Origin: SHXO01 sp964523885
Lineage (GTDB): Bacteria > Pseudomonadota > Gammaproteobacteria > Burkholderiales > SHXO01
Assembly (NCBI GenBank): GCA_964523885.1
Contig: CAZFYX010000020.1
Location: 1-64,000, forward strand
Length of the DNA stretch: 64,000 nt
Reading direction: 5' to 3'
Numbering within the stretch: position 1 is the first letter of the stretch; the number at the start of each line of letters is the position of its first letter. The notes under the pieces are model-generated. The model was given only the letters and a program-made list of their open reading frames with translations. It did no database searches and was not told the origin of the DNA. Positions 18,048 to 25,023 of this stretch are shown piece after piece. Made by a program: the position numbers and the translations under genes.

Positions 18048-18959
18048 ATGGCCAAGCTCACCGGCTTCATCGGCCTGGGCAACATGGGCCAGGGCATGGC
18101 GCTCAACCTGCAGCGCAAGGGGTTTCCCCTGGTGGCGCACGACGTGCGGCGTGAGCCGGTCGACGCGCTCGTTGCGGCAGGCGCACAGGACGGCGGATCC
18201 GTCGCCAGCGTGGCACACGCGGCCGACGTCGTGATCACGATGCTGCCCGGATCGCCGGAGGTCGAGGCGGCCGTCCTCGGTCCCGACGGGATTCGCGAGA
18301 ACGGCCGGCCGGGACAGCTCGTGATGGACATGAGCACGGTTGATCCCGAGACCACCGACAAGCTCGCGCGCCAGCTCGCCGAGGCGGGCATGCGCTTCGT
18401 CGATGCGCCCGTCGGGCGGCTGGCGAGCCATGCCTGGGCGGGTGAGAGCCTGTTCATGGTGGGCGCCGCGCCGGAGGACTTCACCCAGGTCAAGCCGCTG
18501 CTGCAGGCGATGGGGACCACCATCCATCACTGCGGCGCCGCCGGCACCGGCATCCGCACCAAGCTGGTCAACAACTTCCTCGCCATCGGCCTGTGCCAGA
18601 TGAACGCGGAGGCGCTCACCCTGGCGCAACGCTTCGGGCTCGACCTGGCCACCACGCTGGAGGTGCTCCACGGCACCACGGCCACGAACGGCCAGCTCAA
18701 GCTCAACTACGCGAACAAGGTGCTCAAGGGCGACACCGAGCCCGGCTTCAAGATCGCGTTGGCGCACAAGGACATGTCGCTGATCGTGAATGCCGCCAAT
18801 GCTGCGAAAGTGCCGATGCCGCTCGCGGCGGCGGCGCGCGAGTCGCTCTCGATGGCGCGGGCGAGCGGCTACGACGAGAAGGACTTCTCGGCCCTGCTGG
18901 ACCACTGGTGCGAGCGTGCCGGGGTCGGCCAGGTTCGCCTGAAGGGAGTGCATCGGTGA
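18048..18959 (+). CDS. Beta-hydroxyacid dehydrogenase (HIBADH family)
   Basis: A 303-residue NAD(P)-dependent oxidoreductase of the 3-hydroxyisobutyrate/tartronate-semialdehyde reductase family. It has the N-terminal Rossmann glycine loop GFIGLGNMGQGMALNL, the DMSTVDPET substrate loop, DAPVGR, and the catalytic-lysine region GTGIRTKLVNNF. GGGGGAGGAAGA precedes the ATG at 18048. Its stop overlaps the GTG of the next gene (GTGA), so it is translationally coupled to the decarboxylase alpha subunit. A step acting on a beta-hydroxy acid or semialdehyde next to a TPP decarboxylase is implied; the compound is unknown. Confidence 0.9.
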   Translation: MAKLTGFIGLGNMGQGMALNLQRKGFPLVAHDVRREPVDALVAAGAQDGGSVASVAHAADVVITMLPGSPEVEAAVLGPDGIRENGRPGQLVMDMSTVDPETTDKLARQLAEAGMRFVDAPVGRLASHAWAGESLFMVGAAPEDFTQVKPLLQAMGTTIHHCGAAGTGIRTKLVNNFLAIGLCQMNAEALTLAQRFGLDLATTLEVLHGTTATNGQLKLNYANKVLKGDTEPGFKIALAHKDMSLIVNAANAAKVPMPLAAAARESLSMARASGYDEKDFSALLDHWCERAGVGQVRLKGVHR

Positions 18960-19486
18960 GCACGACATTCCAGTTCGCCGCCAACGACTGGCGCGCCGAC
19001 ATCTACGCGGCGCTCAAGCGCCAGACGGTCGCCCAGATGTGCTACGTGCCCGATGCGGGCCACGCGTCTCTCATCAAGGCGCTTCACGCTGATCCGGAGG
19101 TGAAGGTCACCGTGCTGACCACCGAGGAGGAGGGCGTGGCGCTGCTGGCCGGCGCGGACCTCGGTGGCGAGCGTGGGGTGCTGCTCATGCAGTCCTCCGG
19201 CGTGGGCAACTGCGTTAACATGTTCTCGCTGCTGAAGAGCTGCGGCTTTCCCTTCGTCACCATCGTGACGATGCGCGGGGAGTGGGCGGAGTTCAATCCG
19301 TGGCAGGTGCAGATGGGGCAAGCCACCCCTGATACGTTCACGCGCGCCGGCTTCCTGGTCTATCGCGTGACCGATCCGGCGGATGCCGGTCCGGTCACCG
19401 AAGCCGCGGTGCGCATCGCCTACGACAGCAGCCAGCCGGTGGCCGTGCTGCTCTCCCAGCGCCTGATCGGCGCGAAAGTTTTCTGA
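18956..19486 (+). CDS. TPP decarboxylase alpha subunit, ComD-like
   Basis: A 176-residue protein matching the N-terminal pyrimidine-binding domain of thiamine-diphosphate enzymes, close to the alpha subunit of sulfopyruvate/phosphonopyruvate decarboxylases. It shows VLTTEEEGVALLAGADLGGE with the cofactor-activating glutamate region and LMQSSGVGNCVNMFSLLKSC. The GTG at 18956 overlaps the TGA of the preceding dehydrogenase. The beta subunit follows 10 bases after the stop, behind GAGGAGGCCGCC. Together the two halves equal one full-size enzyme. The substrate is unknown: sulfopyruvate, phosphonopyruvate or another 2-oxo acid. Confidence 0.82.
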   Translation: MSTTFQFAANDWRADIYAALKRQTVAQMCYVPDAGHASLIKALHADPEVKVTVLTTEEEGVALLAGADLGGERGVLLMQSSGVGNCVNMFSLLKSCGFPFVTIVTMRGEWAEFNPWQVQMGQATPDTFTRAGFLVYRVTDPADAGPVTEAAVRIAYDSSQPVAVLLSQRLIGAKVF

Positions 19487-19496
19487 GGAGGCCGCC

Positions 19497-20063
19497 ATGC
19501 TCGATCGGCGCCAGACCGTCGCGGCCCTGCTCGCGAACCGTTCCAACGACCTGCTCGTGGTGTGCGGGCTGGGTTCATCCACCTACGACGTCGCCGCGGC
19601 GGGCGATCATGCGCTGAACGTCTACACCTGGGGCGCGATGGGCGGTGCGCTGAGCATCGGCCTGGGGCTGGCGCTCGCGCAGCCCGGCAAGCGCGTGCTG
19701 GTGATCACCGGCGACGGAGAGATGCTCATGGGGCTGGGCAGTCTGGCCACAGTCGGCGCGAAGGCGGTGCAGAACCTCGCCGTCGCCGTCCTCGACAACG
19801 AGGCGTTCGGCGAGACCGGTGGGCAGCGCAGCCACACCGCGTTCGGCATCGACCTCCCGGCGGTCGCGCTCGCATGCCGCTTCCGCGAGGCCCGTACCGT
19901 GCGCACGATGCAGGAGGTCGGAGGGCTCCGCGAATTGCTGCTGGGCGCGCCCGGGCCGGTGCTGGGCGTGGTCAAGGTCGCGGCCGGCGAGATGGCACGC
20001 GTGCTGCCGGAGCGCGACGGGCACGCGATCCGGCGCCGCTTCCGTGATGCGCTGCTCGCCTGA
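19497..20063 (+). CDS. TPP decarboxylase beta subunit, ComE-like
   Basis: A 188-residue protein equal to the C-terminal TPP-binding domain of 2-oxo-acid decarboxylases. The diphosphate/magnesium motif starts at GDGEMLMGLGSLATVG and runs to VAVLDNEAFGETGG, and the N-terminal part has YTWGAMGGALSIGLGLALA. It pairs with the alpha subunit directly upstream to form a split enzyme. The gene converges with the enolase-superfamily gene seven bases away, so transcription of the dehydrogenase-alpha-beta unit ends here. Confidence 0.85.
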   Translation: MLDRRQTVAALLANRSNDLLVVCGLGSSTYDVAAAGDHALNVYTWGAMGGALSIGLGLALAQPGKRVLVITGDGEMLMGLGSLATVGAKAVQNLAVAVLDNEAFGETGGQRSHTAFGIDLPAVALACRFREARTVRTMQEVGGLRELLLGAPGPVLGVVKVAAGEMARVLPERDGHAIRRRFRDALLA

Positions 20064-20069
20064 TCGCCC

Positions 20070-21281
20070 CTACTTGTTCTTCATCCGGTAGTTCAGCAGC
20101 CCCGCGTCGCCCTTGGGCGGGTGGGCGCGGATGCCCTCCTCGTTCGGCTCGGTGCCCCAGCCCGGCCGGTCCGGCATCACCAGGCAGCCGTCCACGAACT
20201 GCGGGACGTGAGTGAACAGCTCGTGGTCCCACGGCAGCCGGTCGATGTCGGTCTCCATGATGCGCAGGTTCGGCACCGCCGCCGAGAAGTGCGCGTTCAT
20301 CATCGTGCAGAGGTGGCCGTAGAAGTTGTGCGGGGCGACGTTCACCTCGTGCGCCTCGGCCGCCGCGGCGATCTTCATCGACTGCCACACCCCGTTCCAG
20401 GGTGTGTCGATGATCGCGACGTCCATCGCCTGCTCGCGGAAGTAGGGAAGGAACTCGCGCAGGCCCAGCAGCGTCTCGCACGAGCTCACCGGGTGCGGGC
20501 TCTGGCGACGGATGTAGCCCAGCGCCTCCGGGCTGTAGCTGTCGATCTCGACCCAGAACATGTCGAGGTGGGCAATCTCGCGCAGGATCTTGACGTAGCC
20601 CTCGGTCTTGGCGTTGAAGTTGAGGTCGAGCAGGATGTCCATGTTCGACCCCGCGCCGTCGCGCAGCGCCTCCAGGTGCATCACCAGATTGCGCAGCACG
20701 TCGCGCTCGACGTTGATCTCCGGTGCGAACGGGACGCCGAAACCCGGCCGCCAGCCGGTGGCGTTGTGGCCGTTCTCGTCGTACAGGAAGATGTTGGTCT
20801 TGAGCGCGGTGAAGCCCTTCTCGCGCACTTCCTGCCCGAGCGCCTTCACGCCGTCGAGGTCGGTGATCTCGGGCTTGTAGTACTTCGGGTGGTTGATGCG
20901 CCAGGTCGCGCAATGCGACCAGTAGACGCGGATGCGGTCGCGGATCTTCCCGCCCAGGAGCTCGTAGACCGGCACGCCCAGGCCCTTGGCCTTGGCATCG
21001 AGCAGGGCATTCTCGATCGCACCCATGGCGAGCGCGACGACACCGCCGGCTGCAGGCCGGGTCGCGCAGTAGAGCTCGGCGTAGATGCGCTCGTGCGCGC
21101 TGACCGGCTGGCCGACGATGCGGGCGGCCATGCGGTCGATCACGGCGCCCACGCCCGGTGCGCCGAAGCCTTCGTCGAACTCGCTCCAGCCGACGATGCC
21201 GGTGTCGGTGGTGAGCTTGACGAAGTGGTAGTTGCGCCAGCCCGCGTCGCAGGACAGGCGCTCGATGCGCTCGACTTTCAT
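20070..21281 (-). CDS. Enolase-superfamily sugar-acid dehydratase
   Basis: A 403-residue member of the mandelate racemase/muconate lactonising enzyme branch of the enolase superfamily. The N-terminal capping domain starts KVERIERLSCDAGWRNYHFVK. The barrel carries a lysine at the second strand (TALKTNIFLYDE) and metal-ligand strand ends DILLDLNFNAKTEGY, FWVEIDSYSP and SSCETLLG. Acid-sugar dehydratases of this group turn aldonates into 2-keto-3-deoxy acids, but the assignment to one substrate is not possible by eye. GGGAGGAGACC precedes the ATG at 21281. It converges with the split decarboxylase and lies in the same direction as the SDR and amidase genes, separated from them by a repeat. Confidence 0.85.
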   Translation of the reverse strand: MKVERIERLSCDAGWRNYHFVKLTTDTGIVGWSEFDEGFGAPGVGAVIDRMAARIVGQPVSAHERIYAELYCATRPAAGGVVALAMGAIENALLDAKAKGLGVPVYELLGGKIRDRIRVYWSHCATWRINHPKYYKPEITDLDGVKALGQEVREKGFTALKTNIFLYDENGHNATGWRPGFGVPFAPEINVERDVLRNLVMHLEALRDGAGSNMDILLDLNFNAKTEGYVKILREIAHLDMFWVEIDSYSPEALGYIRRQSPHPVSSCETLLGLREFLPYFREQAMDVAIIDTPWNGVWQSMKIAAAAEAHEVNVAPHNFYGHLCTMMNAHFSAAVPNLRIMETDIDRLPWDHELFTHVPQFVDGCLVMPDRPGWGTEPNEEGIRAHPPKGDAGLLNYRMKNK

Positions 21282-21338
21282 GGTCTCCTCCCGTGGTTCT
21301 GGTTCCCTCTGCTCAGGAGAGGGTTTCAAAGGCGATTG

Positions 21339-21422
21339 GCCGCAAGGACGCAAAGGCGCAGGGAACAGCCGCAAGGAGCTCCGTCGTGCTCTCCTTTGCG
21401 GTTCGCTTTGCGCCTTTGTGGC
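21339..21422. repeat. Imperfect inverted repeat, copy 1
   Basis: The left arm at 21339-21356 (gccgcaaggacgcaaagg) pairs imperfectly with the right arm at 21405-21422 (gctttgcgcctttgtggc). It lies in the gap between the enolase-superfamily gene and the SDR gene. The CGCAAAGGCGCA / TGCGCCTTTG style matches a family of dispersed intergenic palindromes known from many environmental proteobacteria. A related copy sits at 51796-51885. Confidence 0.6.
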
Positions 21423-21446
21423 TGCGCAGCAGGCAGCAGGCAGTAG

Positions 21447-22187
21447 TCAGAACGGCTCCTTGTACGGCCGCAGGTCGATCTCCTGTGCCCACGCGCTGCG
21501 CGGCTGGCAATGCAGGTGCCAATAGGTTTCGGCGATCGCGTCGATCTCCAGCAGGCCATCCTCGCCGCGCTGCTCGAGGATCTGCGGATTGCGGCTCACC
21601 AGGCGCTCGCCCAGGATGCCGCCGTCGATCACGACGTGCGCGACGTGGATGCCGAGCGGTCCGTACTCGCGCGCCATGCTCTGCGAGATCATGCGCAGGC
21701 CGGCCTTGGCCGCGGCGAAGTGGGCGAAGCCCGGCCTGCCGCGCAGGCTGGCCGATGCCCCGGTGAACAGCACCGTCCCGCGCCCCAGCGGCACCAGGCG
21801 TCGCGCGGCTTCACGGCCAACGAGGAAGCCGCCGAAGCAGCATACCCGCCAGTACTCCTCGAACTGCGCCGCGGAGAGCTCGCGGAAATCGAGCCGGCGG
21901 TTGTTCCCGGCGTTGTAGATCACCACGTCCGGCAGATCGAGGTCGGTGCGCGCCTCGAAGGCGAGCTCGAACAGCCGCAGCACGTCCTCCTCGCTGGTGG
22001 TGTCCGTGATCACGGGCTCGGCGCTGCCGCCGGCCCCGCGGATCGTCTGCACCACCTGCTCGATCCTGTCGGGCGTCCGCCCGGCCACGAAGACGTGATG
22101 TCCCCCGGCGGCGAAACGCCGGGCCACCGCGGCGCCCAGACCCTGTTCGGCACCAACCCCGACGACGATTGCACTCGGGCGTTTCAT
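21447..22187 (-). CDS. SDR family oxidoreductase
   Basis: A 246-residue short-chain dehydrogenase/reductase. The N-terminal cofactor loop is VVGVGAEQGLGAAVARRF, with VIYNAGNNRR in place of the usual NNAG motif. The catalytic region is FTGASASLRG followed by FAHFAAAKAGLR, so the tyrosine of the common YxxxK motif is replaced by phenylalanine or histidine. This could lower or change the activity. The ATG at 22187 lies 17 bases after the amidase stop, and GAGGAGGGG within the end of that gene is the likely ribosome-binding site, at longer than usual spacing. The two form an operon. Confidence 0.83.
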   Translation of the reverse strand: MKRPSAIVVGVGAEQGLGAAVARRFAAGGHHVFVAGRTPDRIEQVVQTIRGAGGSAEPVITDTTSEEDVLRLFELAFEARTDLDLPDVVIYNAGNNRRLDFRELSAAQFEEYWRVCCFGGFLVGREAARRLVPLGRGTVLFTGASASLRGRPGFAHFAAAKAGLRMISQSMAREYGPLGIHVAHVVIDGGILGERLVSRNPQILEQRGEDGLLEIDAIAETYWHLHCQPRSAWAQEIDLRPYKEPF

Positions 22188-22203
22188 GCAGCGGCACCCC
22201 TCC

Positions 22204-23640
22204 TCATGCCTTGACCAGCGCCGGCTTGCGCGCGAACCACGGACGCGCAGCCTCCAGCTGCGCACCGAGGCGGAACAGGGTGGCTTCGTCGCCGTAGCGT
22301 GCCACCAGCTGCACGGCCAGCGGCAGACCGTCCGCGGTGTGGCCCAGCGGCAGCATCAGCCCGGGCTGGCCGGTGAGGTTGAACCAGACGGTGAACGGCG
22401 AGAACGCAAACACGCGCTGCCAGTACTCGTCGACGTCGTCCATCATCATGTCGAGCCAGCCGAGCTTCACCGGGGGAACGGCCAGCCCGGGCGTGAGCAG
22501 CACGTCCCAGTCGGCGTGGAAGGCCGCCATTTGCCGTCCGAGGCGGTGCATGGTCTGCGTTGCGCGGGCGTATTCCGCGCCGGTCACCTTCTCGCCCAGC
22601 TTCGCGGTGAGCCACGTGATGCGCTCGACCTCGCCCTCGCGCGCGGAGCGGCCGGCGGTCGGATGGCTGCCCAGGTTCACGATGGTGTTGGCGGAGGCGA
22701 GCGTGAGGAACGTCGGCACCACGGCTGCCCCATCGACCTGCGGATTTCGCTCCTCGACGCGGTGGCCGAGCTCCGAGCACAGCTTCACCGTGTCGGCCAG
22801 CACGCGCAGGCACTCCATGTCGATCTTCGCGCCGTTTGGCGCCGCCGCGGTCCATGCGATCCGCAGCGAGCCCGGATGCGACTGCACCTCCTCGGCGTAG
22901 GGGCGGGCAGGCGCAGGCGCGACATAGGGATCGCCCGGCCCGGCGCCGCGGGTGGCATCGAGCAGGGCCGCGCTGTCGCGCACGGTCAGGCTGACGGCGT
23001 GCTCGGTGGACACGCCGCCGAGGCCCTCGCCGGCGAACGGCGCGAAGGTGTTGCGGCTGCGCGTGGGTTTGAGTCCTACCAGGCCGCAGCACGCGGCGGG
23101 AGCGCGGATGGAGCCGAAGCCGTCGGAGGCGTGTGCGAGCGGCAGCATGCGTGCGCCGACGGCGGCCGCCGCGCCGCCGCTCGATCCGCCCGAGATGCGG
23201 GTGGGGTCCCAGGGATTGCGCGTGGGCCCGTAGAGCTGCGGCTCGCAGGTGAGCGAGAGACCCAGCTCGCAGGTGTTGGTCCGGCCGAAGATCACCAGGC
23301 CCGCCCGCTTCAGCCGCTTGACCTGCTCGCTGTCTGCGCCGGCGGGCGGCGTGTCGGCGAAGAACTTCGAGCCGCGCGTCATGCGCACGCCTTCCACCGG
23401 GGAGGTGAGGTCCTTCATCAGGAACGGAACGCCGCGGAAGGACCCCTCGGGCAGCCCCGCCGCGATGGCCTGGCGTGCGTAGTCGTAGAGCTTCATCACC
23501 ACCGCGTTCACCGCCGGGTTGCGCGCCTCCACCCGCTCGATTGCACAGTCGAGCAGCTCGGCGGGGGACACCTCGCCCTTGCGCACCAGCCGTGCCAGGC
23601 CCAGCGCGTCGTAGTCCTCGTACTCCCTGAAGGTCGCCAC
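22204..23640 (-). CDS. Amidase (amidase-signature family)
   Basis: A 478-residue amidase with the Ser-cisSer-Lys machinery: FLMKDL with Lys76, SGGSSGGAAAA (151-160), and SDGFGSIRAP with Ser177. I choose the GTG at 23640 because GGAGAGGAGACGAC lies directly before it and it gives the family-like start ATFREYEDYDALGLARLV. The frame continues far upstream only as antisense of the aminotransferase gene. It is first in a probable operon with the SDR gene and diverges from the aminotransferase. The substrate is unknown. The 478-residue length equals that of the amidase at the window start, but the sequences are clearly different. Confidence 0.9.
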   Translation of the reverse strand: MATFREYEDYDALGLARLVRKGEVSPAELLDCAIERVEARNPAVNAVVMKLYDYARQAIAAGLPEGSFRGVPFLMKDLTSPVEGVRMTRGSKFFADTPPAGADSEQVKRLKRAGLVIFGRTNTCELGLSLTCEPQLYGPTRNPWDPTRISGGSSGGAAAAVGARMLPLAHASDGFGSIRAPAACCGLVGLKPTRSRNTFAPFAGEGLGGVSTEHAVSLTVRDSAALLDATRGAGPGDPYVAPAPARPYAEEVQSHPGSLRIAWTAAAPNGAKIDMECLRVLADTVKLCSELGHRVEERNPQVDGAAVVPTFLTLASANTIVNLGSHPTAGRSAREGEVERITWLTAKLGEKVTGAEYARATQTMHRLGRQMAAFHADWDVLLTPGLAVPPVKLGWLDMMMDDVDEYWQRVFAFSPFTVWFNLTGQPGLMLPLGHTADGLPLAVQLVARYGDEATLFRLGAQLEAARPWFARKPALVKA

Positions 23641-23748
23641 GTCGTCTCCTCTCCGGCGGGCATTGTGCCATTCCCGGTGCAGGAAGGCCTTCATCCTGCC
23701 GTACCGCGCATTAGTGATACCCTCGCGGCTCGTTCGACAAGGACAGCC

Positions 23749-24978
23749 ATGAGCGATTCCGTTTTCGACTATGCCCGGGTGCTGCGCCCGGACCTGCCGG
23801 CCGCCGCGGTGCGCTGGACCGGCTATCCGAAGTACAACTTCGTCGGGGGACACAACGACGAGGCCAGCGTGCCGGTGGATGACCTGATCGCCGCTGCCGC
23901 GAGTGTCCTGAAGCGCGAAGGCAGCACGCTCGCGATGTACGGGCTGCACAGCGGCCCGCTGGGCTATCGCAAGCTGCGCGAGTTCGTGGCCAGCAAGGTC
24001 GCCCGCGATGCCGGCATCACCTGCTCTCCCGACGAAATCCTGCTGACCTCGGGCTCGCTGCAGGGGCTGGACCTGGTGAACGCAGTGTTCGTGGCGCCCG
24101 GCGATACGGTGATCGTCGAGCAGGCGACCTACGGCGGCGCGATCACACGCCTGAACCGGGCCGGGGCGAAGATCGTCGGCGTGCCGGTCGATGGCGACGG
24201 GCTGAGCCCCGACGCGCTGCAGCAGGCGCTGGAGCAACTCCGCGGCAAAGGCATCGTGCCGAAGTACATCTACACCATCCCCACGGTGCAGAACCCGACC
24301 GCGACCGTGATGAGCGAAGGGCGCCGCGCGCGGATCCTCGAGCTGTCGCGCACCTACGGCGTGCCGATCTTCGAGGACGAGTGCTACGCCGACCTCACCT
24401 GGGAGGGCCGCCGCCCGCCCGCGATCTATTCCATGGACAGGACCGGGCGGGTGGTGCACATCGGCTCGTTCTCCAAGACCGTTGCGCCGGCGCTGCGGCT
24501 GGGCTACCTGATCGCGCCGTGGCCGCTGATGAGCCGCGTCCTCAGCGTGAAGTCGGACGCCGGCTCCGGTGCCCTGGAGCAGATGGTGCTGGGCGAGTAC
24601 TGCGAGACCCACTTCGAGCCGCACGTACGCGCGCTGCGCGTGACGCTGCGGCGCAAGGTCGATGCATTGATCGGCGCCCTGCGCGATCGCTTCGGCGCCG
24701 AGGCCCGGTTCGAGTACCCGGCCGGCGGCATCTTCCTCTGGGTGACCCTGCCGGACCGCGTCGACACGACGAAGCTCGCGCAGGTCGCCTTGCAGGCGGG
24801 CGTTGCGATCAATCCCGGCGCGGAGTGGATGACCGACGCAGAAGCCGGCCGCAAGCGGCTGCGCATCTGCTTTGCGCATCCGACCGAGGAGGTCCTGCGC
24901 GAAGGCACGGCACGGCTGGCGGAGATCTGCCACCGCGAGTTCGGGGTGCCCGCGCGCGAGGCGCAGGAGCACCGGTAG
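23749..24978 (+). CDS. PLP-dependent aminotransferase (class I/II)
   Basis: A 409-residue fold-type I aminotransferase of the 2-aminoadipate/MocR-like AAT branch. It shows MYGLHSGPLGYRKLREFVA near the N-terminus, TSGSLQGLDLV, PTVQNPTATVMSEGRR, and the PLP-binding lysine in IGSFSKTVAPALRLGY. The C-terminal part has FEYPAGGIFLWVTLP. It moves amino groups between an amino acid and 2-oxoglutarate or similar. AAGGACAGCC precedes the ATG at 23749. It is divergent from the amidase-SDR operon, which suggests a shared catabolic context. Confidence 0.9.
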   Translation: MSDSVFDYARVLRPDLPAAAVRWTGYPKYNFVGGHNDEASVPVDDLIAAAASVLKREGSTLAMYGLHSGPLGYRKLREFVASKVARDAGITCSPDEILLTSGSLQGLDLVNAVFVAPGDTVIVEQATYGGAITRLNRAGAKIVGVPVDGDGLSPDALQQALEQLRGKGIVPKYIYTIPTVQNPTATVMSEGRRARILELSRTYGVPIFEDECYADLTWEGRRPPAIYSMDRTGRVVHIGSFSKTVAPALRLGYLIAPWPLMSRVLSVKSDAGSGALEQMVLGEYCETHFEPHVRALRVTLRRKVDALIGALRDRFGAEARFEYPAGGIFLWVTLPDRVDTTKLAQVALQAGVAINPGAEWMTDAEAGRKRLRICFAHPTEEVLREGTARLAEICHREFGVPAREAQEHR

Positions 24979-24999
24979 CACCCTCGCATCGGCACTTTG

Positions 25000-25022
25000 C
25001 TGGCCGGCCCGCGCCGGGCCAG
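25000..25022. terminator. Possible bidirectional terminator hairpin
   Basis: CTGGCC at the left edge pairs with GGCCAG at the right edge around a GC-rich loop. It sits in the 45-base gap between the convergent aminotransferase and GGDEF-EAL genes. There is no clear T-run. Confidence 0.35.
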
Positions 25023-25023
25023 G

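Noticed and set aside
22186..23748. Plus-strand frame opposite the amidase that joins the aminotransferase frame
   Set aside because: The upstream part is antisense of a real amidase. The aminotransferase proper begins at the ATG at 23749, behind a ribosome-binding site.
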